Below, in pieces: positions 53,817 to 63,432 of a stretch of 64,000 bases of DNA (position 1 is the first letter of the stretch; each line of letters opens with the position of its first letter). The notes below the pieces were generated by a model that did not search any database, was not told the DNA's origin, and saw nothing but the letters and a program-made list of their open reading frames with translations. Location: the NCBI GenBank assembly GCA_019359515.1, contig JAHHHC010000011.1, forward strand, positions 1-64,000. Reading direction: 5' to 3'. The DNA is from Desmonostoc vinosum HA7617-LM4. Its GTDB lineage: Bacteria > Cyanobacteriota > Cyanobacteriia > Cyanobacteriales > Nostocaceae. The translations under genes were made by a program, and so were the position numbers.

Positions 53817-54584
53817 GTGGGAGTAATTTACATAGGCGATCGCAAAGCTGGCAAAACTCACCTGGCAATGGAGTCTTCTAACCCCCAAGGTAACTATGTC
53901 AAAGGCTCACAGCCAATTTACCAAAGATTTCAAACGTTGCTATACGATAAAGTCAACAATAAAACTTTAGCAACCGATGCTAGGCAAAGCGCCTATCGCC
54001 GCACCTTAGAACTACAAGTTCAAACTCGCATTCGCTCTAAACAAATTATTGTTGATTGGTTCGATACAGCTGGTGAAATTTGGCGTAAGAGTTGGCAATC
54101 AGATAATCCACAAGAGTGGCAGAGATTTTTAGAAGCATCTAGTAGTAGCGAAGCAATTATTTTAATACTGCCACCCCATAGAGATTTAGTTTTAAATTTA
54201 GATCCGGAAATTGATGAAGATCCAGGGCCATTTTCTACATTAGAACAGTGGTGTTATCGGTTTAATGAATGGGTAAGATTTTTTTGCGATGATTGCCCCA
54301 AATCAAAGCATTTATTAATTTGTCTTAATAAGGCCGATCTATTTTGCGACCTCAATCAAGAAGCTGAGAGGCTGGCATATAGACACGACGCTTACACGAT
54401 GGATTGGTTTGATCGTCATCAATACGTTTATCAGCGTTATTTTCGACCTATTCGTTCCCAAATTCAACAAATTAATGATACTTTTACAGGCTTATCGATT
54501 CGCTGTTTTATTACTAGTATCAAAAGCCGTTCTTTATTAGAATTGCCCTGGTTATATTTGGCAAATTATTTAGAAGAAGTATAG
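53817..54584 (+). CDS. Small P-loop GTPase-like protein 1
   Basis: 255 residues from a GTG start (CGCGAAA upstream). P-loop GDRKAGKTH (7-15), a DTAGE switch-like motif at 83-87 after IIVDWF, and NKAD at 171-174 in HLLICLNKAD, the guanine-specificity motif. This is the most complete GTPase of the three in the cluster. No membrane segment. It is the first gene of a co-directional run; gene 2 follows after 6 nt. The closest concept is the DO-GTPase-like (GTPase-associated) systems described in bacterial conflict loci. A dedicated family name cannot be given. Confidence 0.82.
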   Translation: MGVIYIGDRKAGKTHLAMESSNPQGNYVKGSQPIYQRFQTLLYDKVNNKTLATDARQSAYRRTLELQVQTRIRSKQIIVDWFDTAGEIWRKSWQSDNPQEWQRFLEASSSSEAIILILPPHRDLVLNLDPEIDEDPGPFSTLEQWCYRFNEWVRFFCDDCPKSKHLLICLNKADLFCDLNQEAERLAYRHDAYTMDWFDRHQYVYQRYFRPIRSQIQQINDTFTGLSIRCFITSIKSRSLLELPWLYLANYLEEV

Positions 54585-54590
54585 ATAAAT

Positions 54591-55457
54591 ATGGTCAAAA
54601 AATTTACAGGAGAAATTATTACAATTATTGGCCCTAAAAATTCTGGCAAAACCACTTATTTAGCTGGGTTAGCAGATTGGCCTCAAAAAAGAACCCAAAT
54701 CGGCAAAAATAGCCCATATCTTGTTGAGCCTTTTGGGGAACATGGGCAAAAACTCCGCCAGGAAGTTTACGAAAAAATTTTGGAAGGGGCTTATCTGAAA
54801 CCAACAGAAGTTAAATCCAACTTAAATGACTTACCTCGTTACATGTTCAATATAAAAATTCAACGTTTATTTGGAGAGGAAAACATTAGATTAGTTGTCA
54901 GAGATTATCCCGGTGAAATATATAATCAACTTGCAAAAGCGTCTCCCTTGCCACAGCTAGAACAAGAATACATGAAAGAATGCTTGAAAGCAGATGTGAT
55001 TGGCTGTTTAATTGTTTTGGATAAATGGGAAAGGGATAACGATATAACTTATAGCGAAGCTATGAGAAAATTCATTACAGAAATGGACAGAGAAAAAAGG
55101 TTAACAGGCTCTAATCCATTAAGAATAGCAGTAGCGATGAGTAAATGCGAAAGAGGTGAAATTTGGCCTGGTAGACTTGATCCAGAAACAGATATATTTA
55201 GTACTCATCTGCCTGGAACTACTCAAATATTAAAAAGCAAACTCAAACATAATGTGAAGTTTTTCGCGATTTCTACCTATGGAGTTTTAAAACATAATGA
55301 CCCTCGACCTAACCGCAAAAGCGAAAAAAGAAAAGACAGTGAAGGTCAAGAAATTGAGCTTTCAGTATTAAGAGAAAAACACGATTGGCATCCATACGGC
55401 ATGATTGCACCTCTATATTGGCTAAGTAAGGGAAAGGCAATGCAACATGGTGTTTAA
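54591..55457 (+). CDS. Small P-loop GTPase-like protein 2
   Basis: 288 residues. P-loop GPKNSGKTT (14-22), switch region RDYPGE (104-109). The specificity site reads SKCE (184-187) instead of NKxD, so guanine binding may be altered. It shares with protein 3 the layout VRDYPGE / KDYPGE, an ECLKAD or DCVEAT segment, and the C-terminal end HPYGMIAPLYWL / RPFGLVEPIYWL, making the two clear paralogues. The stop overlaps gene 3 by 11 nt, which points to translational coupling. Confidence 0.82.
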   Translation: MVKKFTGEIITIIGPKNSGKTTYLAGLADWPQKRTQIGKNSPYLVEPFGEHGQKLRQEVYEKILEGAYLKPTEVKSNLNDLPRYMFNIKIQRLFGEENIRLVVRDYPGEIYNQLAKASPLPQLEQEYMKECLKADVIGCLIVLDKWERDNDITYSEAMRKFITEMDREKRLTGSNPLRIAVAMSKCERGEIWPGRLDPETDIFSTHLPGTTQILKSKLKHNVKFFAISTYGVLKHNDPRPNRKSEKRKDSEGQEIELSVLREKHDWHPYGMIAPLYWLSKGKAMQHGV

Positions 55458-56307
55458 TAGAAATCTCAAAAATCAAACCACACAAGCGACTCAAGTCAAA
55501 ACGATTCGAGTAGTCGGCGATCGCGCCGCTGGCAAAACCACCTACTTAACAGCCTTGGCTTGCTTATCTGGAGATGATCCTGATAGTCCAGTCAAAAGAG
55601 TTGTGGCTATGGGTGAAGAAACCGAAAACCTTGTTCGTAAAGCCAAAGATTGCTTAGATAGCAAACAAGAAATATCTCCCAATGTTTACGGAGATGGGAT
55701 TGAGAAAAGTTATGTTTTTAAAATTGAATTTAAAGAAAAATCTTTGCCATTTTCTTATCCTACAGTCTTAGGGATTCAATGCAAAGATTATCCAGGAGAG
55801 TTTTTCTGTGACTTGAAAGATAAAAATAACCCAGAATTATTAGAAAAATATATCAAAGATTGTGTAGAAGCAACCGGAATCTTGCTTTTATTGGATGGAA
55901 CTGCCCGTAGAGACGGATATTATACTGATTGCATTCGGGAATTCTTAATTCAGCTTGATAGATCTAGTTCTCAAAACGCCATACCAAATCGCAGAGTCGC
56001 TATTGCTTTAACTAAATGCGATCGCGAGGAACTATGGATACATCGTGACAGCCCAAGAGATAAAATTATGGCACGTTTTCAAGGAGTAAATGGACAACTA
56101 CAAAATTTAAAATATATCCATGTAGATTACTTCGCCACCTCCGCCTTTGGCATGTTGGGAAATGAATACGAAATATCTAATTCTACAGTTGAAAGAACAG
56201 ATGATAGCGGCACACGAGCCATTATCAAAGAATCAAACTCAAGATTGTGGCGACCTTTTGGTCTAGTAGAACCCATTTATTGGCTATATACAGGAAAGCG
56301 ATATTAA
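55447..56307 (+). CDS. Small P-loop GTPase-like protein 3
   Basis: 286 residues. P-loop GDRAAGKTT (24-32), switch region KDYPGE (113-118), specificity motif TKCD (189-192), a form accepted in Ras-like GTPases. It is paralogous to protein 2 over its whole length and ends with RPFGLVEPIYWLYTGKRY. A variable segment (SKQEISPNVYGDGIEK) lies between P-loop and switch. No effector domain is fused. It probably works as a heteromer or relay with proteins 1 and 2, which is inference. Confidence 0.82.
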   Translation: MVFNRNLKNQTTQATQVKTIRVVGDRAAGKTTYLTALACLSGDDPDSPVKRVVAMGEETENLVRKAKDCLDSKQEISPNVYGDGIEKSYVFKIEFKEKSLPFSYPTVLGIQCKDYPGEFFCDLKDKNNPELLEKYIKDCVEATGILLLLDGTARRDGYYTDCIREFLIQLDRSSSQNAIPNRRVAIALTKCDREELWIHRDSPRDKIMARFQGVNGQLQNLKYIHVDYFATSAFGMLGNEYEISNSTVERTDDSGTRAIIKESNSRLWRPFGLVEPIYWLYTGKRY

Positions 56308-56345
56308 TCATCAAGACTTTTCAGATCAAAAAAAGGTAGAGATAA

Positions 56346-58718
56346 ATGCTTTATTACAACATTGATGAATTTAGTCTTGGAATAGAAGCAGAAGCAACTT
56401 CAGAGGGAAAGTGGATTTCCAAAAGATTTACAGGGAAGTGGATGAACTCTACCCAAACTGTAATTCCCAATATTATTGAACAGGCTATAAATAGCGATGA
56501 CTTTGCAACTAGAAGCACATCTAGTTTAAATCCCGCAATCATTGGTAGAGTTCTTCGCAGCAAGGAAAATATTTATTGGTCAGTAATAGCTATTGCTACT
56601 CCAGCAACAGATGAATCGCGTATTTTCACAGCCTATCGTTACTTTTATTGTGAAGGAAAAGATAACCTCTGTTTAATAGTAGGTTGGCTCAATAAACAAA
56701 TAGCAGCCAATAAAACACCTGTTTTTAATCCATTTAATGACCAAATTAGAACCATTATTATAGATGAGCATGATGCCGAACAATATAGAAAACAGGCCTA
56801 TCAATTAGATAAGCAAATCAATAACAGTCCTGACCTCTTAGACTGGTTAAAAAGAAACTCCCCACCTCCCATCAAGATCAAGCCAACAACACAATATTCA
56901 ATAGCAGAAATCGACAGACTAGCGACCAAAATAGCCCAAGAACACGATTATCTCATCTCTTGGTCACATAACGTTGAGGCACTCGACAAACCAGAAAGAT
57001 TTTTGATCATTCAACCTGCCAGCCAGGAAGCATACGAAAAAAACTTTCACTCGGTTAAACGCTATCCTGTTGTTGTTCCAGTCACCACCAATGAAACAGA
57101 ATTTAAATCAGCAATTAAAGATTTAATAAGATTAAAAAAACCTAATGAAAATTTAAAAATCATTGAATACACCTTAGAATCTCTAAAGAACGAAAACACC
57201 GAAGTATCAAAAAAATATTTAAACCAAGTTTTTGATGATTTGGGGGCGAGAACTGAACTTCGAGAACCAGCTTACACTTTAGATATGATGGAACTCTTGA
57301 CTGTGAGAGCCATTGTGCTACCTGAAACATTAGCTCCAGAATACGCAAAATATGCACATTTAGAGCAAAACTTGCAGGCTAATTTACCATTTAGCAATAA
57401 AAATATTAGGCAGCAGTCTTTAGATTTTCAAGCTGAGTTACGAAAACAAATCAAATTATTGTATAACTCATTACCCAATTTAAACCGCAAACTTAGAGAC
57501 GGACTTTTAATTGCAATTCAACAACTTCTGCAAAACGGGATATCAAAAAATACTGTCATTAGCTTGATGACTGAACGAAATAGTATTTGGCGTCTGGCTA
57601 ATGACGAATTGCTTACAACCATTCGCTATGATTTATGGCAAATCTACGAAATACACAGACCGAGAAAAGTAGGAGAAACCCAAACTCAAAAAACATTAGA
57701 AGATCACAGTGGACTGTGGAGAGATTTGATTAAAGGTTACTGGAGAAATAGACAACATCATGGCACTTATCAACCTCTGACTATTTATAAACCTCTAGCA
57801 GAATTGTTTTCCACATTACAGCTAGATGATTTAGCCGCTTACTTTTATAAAGTTAGTACAGGTAAATTTCCTCATAAAGTATTAAAAAATTTGCAAACCA
57901 AAAATATCACTGATGTGTTTGGAATAGCAACAGTTACACCTAAACCTTACAATCAACCGGAAGATGAAAACTCAAGTAAATCAGTAGAATTATCTAATTT
58001 ATTTATATCTGCTTTCTTAATAGTTATCCTCCTTGGGAAATTACTTGAGCTAGGCATTATTGGTTTTCTCGCATCTATTCTGAGAGAAAATAGTCGGGTA
58101 CTGCAATTTATTTGTGTTGGAATAGCAATCTTATTAATTTTTATCTATACACAATTTAATCGAGTAAGAGCCTGGACTAAAAATTATGCTCTCACACTGA
58201 TAATTCTTGCTTTTACGATTGGCAATTTTATAGGAGGTACTTTCAATAAAACTACACCTCCTCAACCCCCTATTGTTGAATCAACTCCAACTACCTTAAA
58301 TAATGCTCAAGTTACAGCAAAATTAGATAAAGCAGTTGAATCATTTGCTCAACAAAATAAAACTCGTGATGCTATCCGAAAAATCCAGCAAAATATTATA
58401 GATGACAGTGAACTTTTAGTTTATTCTCTTCAAGAAGAGGAAGTGACAAAGGCATTAAAAACTGTAATCGAGCTAGATAAAAATGTTGATTTGACAGAAA
58501 TTATACAAAATATAAATGAAAATAACAAAAACAAATTCCAACAAAAGCTCAGACCAGTAGTTACAGCTATATACAAGTTTCAAAATGAAAATAAAATTGC
58601 TGATGATGGCATTATTAACTTAGTAAATGTACAAAATACACCTAATAGTACGATGAGAATTTTACAAGATAAAGTGAAACAGCAAATACGCAATCAAAAG
58701 GCAGGTAATACTGATTAG
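56346..58718 (+). CDS. 790-residue GTPase-associated membrane protein, unknown family
   Basis: An N-terminal globular part begins MLYYNIDEFSLGIEAEATSEG and includes SSLNPAIIGRVLRSKENIYWSVIAIATP. A long helical middle follows (about 290-540). Three membrane helices lie at about 555-645 (LFISAFLIVILLGKLLEL, VLQFICVGIAILLIFIY, ALTLIILAFTIGNFIGGTF). The C-terminal charged domain of about 140 residues is after them. The position right after three GTPases suggests it is their membrane platform or effector (compare GTPase-associated GAP1-type proteins), but no catalytic motif is visible. I do not recognise a family. The ATG is at 56346, with AAAGGTAGAGA upstream. Confidence 0.8.
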   Translation: MLYYNIDEFSLGIEAEATSEGKWISKRFTGKWMNSTQTVIPNIIEQAINSDDFATRSTSSLNPAIIGRVLRSKENIYWSVIAIATPATDESRIFTAYRYFYCEGKDNLCLIVGWLNKQIAANKTPVFNPFNDQIRTIIIDEHDAEQYRKQAYQLDKQINNSPDLLDWLKRNSPPPIKIKPTTQYSIAEIDRLATKIAQEHDYLISWSHNVEALDKPERFLIIQPASQEAYEKNFHSVKRYPVVVPVTTNETEFKSAIKDLIRLKKPNENLKIIEYTLESLKNENTEVSKKYLNQVFDDLGARTELREPAYTLDMMELLTVRAIVLPETLAPEYAKYAHLEQNLQANLPFSNKNIRQQSLDFQAELRKQIKLLYNSLPNLNRKLRDGLLIAIQQLLQNGISKNTVISLMTERNSIWRLANDELLTTIRYDLWQIYEIHRPRKVGETQTQKTLEDHSGLWRDLIKGYWRNRQHHGTYQPLTIYKPLAELFSTLQLDDLAAYFYKVSTGKFPHKVLKNLQTKNITDVFGIATVTPKPYNQPEDENSSKSVELSNLFISAFLIVILLGKLLELGIIGFLASILRENSRVLQFICVGIAILLIFIYTQFNRVRAWTKNYALTLIILAFTIGNFIGGTFNKTTPPQPPIVESTPTTLNNAQVTAKLDKAVESFAQQNKTRDAIRKIQQNIIDDSELLVYSLQEEEVTKALKTVIELDKNVDLTEIIQNINENNKNKFQQKLRPVVTAIYKFQNENKIADDGIINLVNVQNTPNSTMRILQDKVKQQIRNQKAGNTD

Positions 58719-58750
58719 TTAAGTCTAGATAAATACTACACAGACAAAAC

Positions 58751-58802
58751 CCACCTCCGTGGGTTTCAAAACTTTAATTTTCCGTGTTTTCCACGGAGGT
58801 GG
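58751..58802. repeat. 12-bp inverted repeat in the cluster
   Basis: CCACCTCCGTGG (58751-58762) and CCACGGAGGTGG (58791-58802) around a 28-nt A/T-rich loop. The downstream GACTTCGCTTGTGTAGCAGCG is a common cyanobacterial repeat word. It could fold in the mRNA between the 790-residue protein and the next gene. Confidence 0.7.
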
Positions 58803-58901
58803 ACTTCGCTTGTGTAGCAGCGAATTTTATTCGCCCAAAACTTTTCAAACTTCGACTCCCAGACTACGTAAATCAGTTCAAAAATCAAAGCCAACTGCTA
58901 T

Positions 58902-60056
58902 ATGAAATTATGGATTTACATTTTATCTGGAATTACCTTTGCCTCAATTGGTTGGAATCTTAGTCAGTTTGTCATTGAATACATAGCTTGGTTTAAGCAA
59001 TTTCCAGAGTTAGCTCAATCTCCTTGTGTTGCTGCTTCTTTATCTGCGGGAATGGTACTAACTGAAATTTTTTTGAGTAATCCTACTAGATTTAAGTTAA
59101 ATTTACTCAGACTGGGGATACCCGTCGCCACTGCCGCTGGGTTAGGACTTTTTATTGGGTTGATAGCTGGGGGAATATCTCAATTTTTACTTTTAGATCA
59201 GATTCAAAAGCTTTTATTCTTTTTCGGTAGCCCTCCCGCCGTGAGAATTATCCGTTGGATGATTATTGGGATTGCTGTTGGGCTAACAGAGGGATTAAGT
59301 TGGTATTGGCGGAGTGTGGAATCAGGTAAAAAGAGGCGTTATCAGCAGCGCCTGCAAACAAATGTCATCGCAGGTGCGAGTGCTGGTTTCATCGCAGCGA
59401 TAATATTTGAACTACTACGATTAATTTTTAAATTATCTGTAGAAAGTTTTCAAGATCAATTTAAACAAGATTGGGGATTCTCAATTTTAGGATTTGAGAA
59501 TTTTGCTGGATTGCTTTTGTTAGGTTTAGTGCTTGGTATAGCTTTCAACTTTGCCACATCTCCGAGTTATGTAGCGGCTTTAAGGGCTGGTGCTGGTTTT
59601 GAATATAGTAAATATAATGAAGAACCTGCAAAAATCAATAAAGATAAACCAATTCAAGTCAAAGATCAAAATAATAATAGTAAAGAAAGTGATTACAGAT
59701 TAGAATTTGTCACTAATGAACACTTAGATGCGATTGAAGAAGGTTTATCTACTCAGCTACCACCAAGAGGTACTATTACAATCGGCTCAGAACCAAGGGC
59801 GCATATCTGCATTCCTGGTTTACCTCCTCATCTGGCCGACTTAGATATAGAAGAACGTGGTGCATTATTAAAACCGAATAGTAAGCATTACCGATGTATA
59901 TCAATTAATGGAAATATTCTCACTTCCAGCGAACCACGTCGTCTAAAACACAACTCTATTATCACTTTTTATTGTCATCCAAATCGTAGTAGAAAAGACG
60001 GTAAAACAATGTTCCGCTTTGTCTTCTACAATCGCTTTTTAGATCCTGAAGGTTAA
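58902..60056 (+). CDS. Multi-pass membrane protein with C-terminal FHA-like domain
   Basis: 384 residues. About five membrane helices lie in residues 1-235 (LWIYILSGITFASIGWNL; a glycine-rich segment around VATAAGLGLFIGLIAGG; IIRWMIIGIAVGLTEGL; VIAGASAGFIAAIIFELL; FAGLLLLGLVLGIAFNF). A charged linker follows. The C-terminal ~100 residues read like an FHA domain (RGTITIGSEPRAHICIPGLPPHLADLDIEERGALLKP ... CISINGNIL ... LKHNSIITFY): start GxITIGS, ligand loops, ING, and the final strand. FHA domains bind phosphothreonine, so a Ser/Thr kinase should exist in the system. It is followed after 4 nt by the membrane VWA gene. Confidence 0.8.
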   Translation: MKLWIYILSGITFASIGWNLSQFVIEYIAWFKQFPELAQSPCVAASLSAGMVLTEIFLSNPTRFKLNLLRLGIPVATAAGLGLFIGLIAGGISQFLLLDQIQKLLFFFGSPPAVRIIRWMIIGIAVGLTEGLSWYWRSVESGKKRRYQQRLQTNVIAGASAGFIAAIIFELLRLIFKLSVESFQDQFKQDWGFSILGFENFAGLLLLGLVLGIAFNFATSPSYVAALRAGAGFEYSKYNEEPAKINKDKPIQVKDQNNNSKESDYRLEFVTNEHLDAIEEGLSTQLPPRGTITIGSEPRAHICIPGLPPHLADLDIEERGALLKPNSKHYRCISINGNILTSSEPRRLKHNSIITFYCHPNRSRKDGKTMFRFVFYNRFLDPEG

Positions 60057-60060
60057 GAAG

Positions 60061-61428
60061 ATGAGTAAAAATCGGCAGAAAAACAGTAAATCTAAATTTT
60101 ACTTATTATCTCAAAATTATGTCTGGTTTAGCCTATCGATCATTTTTGCGAGCTGTCTGAGTATTACTGGATGGAGTCAAACAAAAGATAATCAAGCGCG
60201 GATTAATGTGAATTCTCAAGTGATTGAGGATCAAGTCACGCTGCGAGTTAAAGTTACTAAAGACAATAAAAGTCAATCAGATTTAAAAAAAAATAACTTT
60301 TCTATATATATAGATTGCAAGCAACAGAATGTAAATCAAGAATGCCAACTGAGTCCAGGAGAATTTGATTTTAGAAATCCTCAGCAATCTACTCCATTGC
60401 CAACAAGAATTGTATTACTTCTAGACCTCAGCGGCAGTATGAAGAAGTTAGATAAAGGAGGTGAACCGAAACTACAGGGAGCAGTGAATGCTATTCAAGA
60501 ATTCATTAACATTTTAGCTGAACGTCAAGGCGATAATCAAATGGCGATCGTGCCTTTTAGCGATCAAGGTACCTATACAAGTTGTGAAAGCTATGAAGTA
60601 ACAAATAATGAATTAAATAATTTTAGTTCTCCCGCTAATCAAGAAGAAAAGCAACAACTTAAAAATTATTTAAGCCAATTGCAAAAAAATCGAGCGCGTA
60701 TTTGTGGGGAAACAAATCTTTATCAATCTTTAGCTAAAACTGTCAGTTTTTTAGGTGATTTCAACTTGCAAAATCAATCTCAAAATGGCAATTCTAACCA
60801 GCCTCAGCTACATGTAGTACTGCTCTCTGATGGATTTGACACTGCGGGTTTTGATAAAAGTTCTAAGAATAGATGCGATACAAACCATTTTGCAAAACTC
60901 AAAGCAGAGATTCTAGAGCAATATCGGGGAGTAGTTACAATCCATACATTAGGATATGGTCGCACACCACAAGAACTAGGAAAAATATACCAGCTTCCTA
61001 GAGGAAAGTCGGCTGAATGTACAGATATTGAAAAAATAGCTAATCGAGAAGAACGTCAAAATTTTGAGTCAGAATTAGTTGACCAAAAACACTTGCAACA
61101 AATAGCAGATTTCACTGGGGGAATTCACGAATTTTCTGGGAATGCTAAAGAGATTTCTCAAAGATTTAAGGATATTTTGAATACTATTCTTGATGAGTAT
61201 CAGATTACTTACACACAAAAAAATGCTGATACAGCCTCTAAACATAACGTCCGTGTAGTTGTTAATTCTGTGGCTAGTGAGGAAGTCAGTTATAGTATGC
61301 CTTTTGTATTTTTAGTGCCATTTAATATTAGGCTATGGATAATATTTATTTTTGTGATTTTGCCTTTAAGTTTTGCCATATTCCTGTTGTATCTGTTAGC
61401 AGGAGAGATTAAGAAACAGGCTCAATGA
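60061..61428 (+). CDS. Membrane-anchored VWA-domain protein
   Basis: 455 residues. An N-terminal helix (YVWFSLSIIFASCLSITG) acts as signal or anchor. A beta-rich region of about 80 residues resembles the BatA/Ig-like part. The VWA domain follows with the MIDAS motif DLSGS (122-126), KLQGAVNAIQEFINIL, MAIVPFSDQG and HVVLLSDGFDTAGF. A C-terminal membrane helix (about 418-445) ends it. The domain would face the periplasm and bind a protein partner through a divalent metal. The ATG overlaps the tight 4-nt gap after the FHA gene, so the two are surely co-transcribed. Confidence 0.88.
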   Translation: MSKNRQKNSKSKFYLLSQNYVWFSLSIIFASCLSITGWSQTKDNQARINVNSQVIEDQVTLRVKVTKDNKSQSDLKKNNFSIYIDCKQQNVNQECQLSPGEFDFRNPQQSTPLPTRIVLLLDLSGSMKKLDKGGEPKLQGAVNAIQEFINILAERQGDNQMAIVPFSDQGTYTSCESYEVTNNELNNFSSPANQEEKQQLKNYLSQLQKNRARICGETNLYQSLAKTVSFLGDFNLQNQSQNGNSNQPQLHVVLLSDGFDTAGFDKSSKNRCDTNHFAKLKAEILEQYRGVVTIHTLGYGRTPQELGKIYQLPRGKSAECTDIEKIANREERQNFESELVDQKHLQQIADFTGGIHEFSGNAKEISQRFKDILNTILDEYQITYTQKNADTASKHNVRVVVNSVASEEVSYSMPFVFLVPFNIRLWIIFIFVILPLSFAIFLLYLLAGEIKKQAQ

Positions 61429-61449
61429 GTAAGGAATGGGGAATGGGAA

Positions 61450-61493
61450 ACTCGGGGCCCCCGCTCCCGGAGGGAGTGGGGATTAGGGGTAAT
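61450..61493. repeat. CTCGGGGCC...GGGATTAGGGG repeat
   Basis: Same repeat family as at 3816-3890 and 18795-18835, here inside the cluster between the membrane VWA gene and the small gene. It does not interrupt a frame. Confidence 0.8.
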
Positions 61494-61603
61494 GGGAAGG
61501 TTTAAAATTGATAAGACAAGTAAATAAAAGTATAAACACGTAAATTATTAGTGTCATTTGTGTTATAAGTTGATGTATCAGCGATAATCGGCTTACTCTT
61601 AAT

Positions 61604-61984
61604 ATGGTTAAGTACAAGTTATTGCTAACACTCAAAGACTCTGGTGAGCGGCTGGAGCATGATTTTAACCTCAATCAAAATCACGAAAATAATCCTGATT
61701 TGTTTTTTACCTATGAGGTTTGTCAGGAACTTCGCACTCAGTTACAAAATAGAAGTCAGCGGCGAATTAATGACACGAATCTTAACTATTTAGTGAAGGT
61801 TTGGATTCAAGATATTAAACAAGGTTATAGAGATACTGTGATTTCGCTGAATCTTCCTCTACTTTCAGGGGCAAACATTGAGGATTTGAGCGAAGCTGGC
61901 AATCAAAATCTACCAACTCTGATTACTCCGAATTTACTAAATATAGAACCTCAAGGTGGTGCTTTACCATCTTTAATATTTTAA
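61604..61984 (+). CDS. 126-residue hypothetical protein of the VWA cluster
   Basis: MVKYKLLLTLKDSGERLEHDF, a helical middle (FTYEVCQELRTQLQNRSQRRINDTN) and a short C-terminal part rich in Leu/Pro (LPLLSGANIEDLSEAGNQNLPTLI). No domain is recognised, no membrane segment. It lies 33 nt before the cytoplasmic VWA gene. Function unknown; probably an accessory of the system. Confidence 0.7.
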   Translation: MVKYKLLLTLKDSGERLEHDFNLNQNHENNPDLFFTYEVCQELRTQLQNRSQRRINDTNLNYLVKVWIQDIKQGYRDTVISLNLPLLSGANIEDLSEAGNQNLPTLITPNLLNIEPQGGALPSLIF

Positions 61985-62017
61985 TTAATGCCATAAATAG
62001 TAAGATTTGCATAGACA

Positions 62018-63403
62018 ATGTTAAACGTCACAATTACACCTCATCGTGAATTTTTGCCTGCTGAAAATGCTGAGCAAAAACTGTTTATAATGCTGAAAAT
62101 GCGTCCAACTAAACAGGTGGCAAATTCTCGTCCTTCTACTACATTTGTGTTGTTGATAGATACTAGTGGCTCGATGGATGAGGTGGTGATTGGTGAACCG
62201 CAAGCAACTGGCAGAACTTATTATGATGATGGCAAAGAATGGATGGAAGTAACAGGGGCTAAGTCGAAGGGGGATATAGTTATAGAATCCCTGTTAGCAC
62301 TGATTCATTCAGGTAAATTGAGCCAAAGCGATCGCATTGCAATTGTGCGCTTTAATGAGCAGGCTGCTAGTATAATTGGATTGACATCAGCCACACAAGT
62401 CAAGCATTTAGAAGATGCGATCGCTCAACTTCATCACTGTTCTGGTGGTACGCGAATTGGCAGTGGTTTACGCCAAGCGTTTCACATCCTTGGTGAGCAA
62501 CAGATGACTTGTCTACGCACCTTATTATTTACCGATGGTCAAACCATCGATGAAGACTTATGTCAAGAGCTAGCCAGAGAATTCGCTCTGAAAAATATTC
62601 CCATCACAGCATTAGGAGTAGGCGACTTTAATGAAGACTTGCTCAATTATTTAAGTGACGTTACTGGAGGTCGCTCTTTCCATGTAGTCACAGATAAAAC
62701 TAGCGATATTGCTGTCTCGATTACCGATTTACCAAACAAAATTATCGAAGAATTTAGTCTAGCTCAACAAGATGTAATTACCAATTTAGCCCTAGATGTC
62801 AAAACCGTCAAAGGAGTAAAACTAACTCGCATCGTCCGCGCTTATCCTTCACAAGCAGAATTTCCCTTACATCAAGACACCCATCCACTTGGGAATGCCT
62901 CAGCAAATGATGAAACTATTTTCATTTTGGAATTTACAATCGACAGTCGTCCAGCATCTCGAATTCGGATTGCCCAACTCGGTTTAACTTATGATATTCC
63001 TAGTCAAAATAAACGTGGTGAGCTACCAATTCAAAATGTCATTGTACAATTTGTTGCCGGACAAAACTTTGCTGCTCAAGTTGACCAAGAAGTGATGGGA
63101 TATATACAACAATGTAACATTTCTCAATTAATTAATGAAGCTGCTAAAGCCTCAGAAATTGGTAACTTTGTGCGAGCTGAAGAACTTTTAGAAACAGCTC
63201 AACGCATGACTATGCGCGTAGGTAATGAGGCTATGACTAAATCTCTTTTAAGCGCTCAAGATGAATTAAGAAAAACCCGTAAAATATCTCCCGATACACG
63301 TAAAACTATCAAAATGGGAGCTAAAGGTAAAACTATTAAAATGAGTACCAGTTTAGATGACGAAATTTCCGAAGAACAAATGCGTCAAGTTTCAGGTACT
63401 TAA
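62018..63403 (+). CDS. Cytoplasmic VWA-domain protein with Thr-rich basic tail
   Basis: 461 residues without signal peptide. N-terminal VWA domain: MIDAS DTSGS (48-52), DRIAIVRFNEQ, the metal-loop SGGTRIGSGLRQA and LRTLLFTDGQTI, so the metal site is complete. A beta-sandwich and helical region follow (about 245-420). The tail contains a twin motif: RKTIKMG then GKTIKMS, plus an acidic end (LDDEISEEQ). The repeated basic Thr sites could be kinase targets read by the FHA domain of the upstream gene, as TerY-like VWA proteins are phosphorylated in ternary kinase-phosphatase-VWA systems. The phosphorylation is inference. Confidence 0.88.
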   Translation: MLNVTITPHREFLPAENAEQKLFIMLKMRPTKQVANSRPSTTFVLLIDTSGSMDEVVIGEPQATGRTYYDDGKEWMEVTGAKSKGDIVIESLLALIHSGKLSQSDRIAIVRFNEQAASIIGLTSATQVKHLEDAIAQLHHCSGGTRIGSGLRQAFHILGEQQMTCLRTLLFTDGQTIDEDLCQELAREFALKNIPITALGVGDFNEDLLNYLSDVTGGRSFHVVTDKTSDIAVSITDLPNKIIEEFSLAQQDVITNLALDVKTVKGVKLTRIVRAYPSQAEFPLHQDTHPLGNASANDETIFILEFTIDSRPASRIRIAQLGLTYDIPSQNKRGELPIQNVIVQFVAGQNFAAQVDQEVMGYIQQCNISQLINEAAKASEIGNFVRAEELLETAQRMTMRVGNEAMTKSLLSAQDELRKTRKISPDTRKTIKMGAKGKTIKMSTSLDDEISEEQMRQVSGT

Positions 63404-63432
63404 AATATTACAAATTTTCAGAGGTTTGATTT

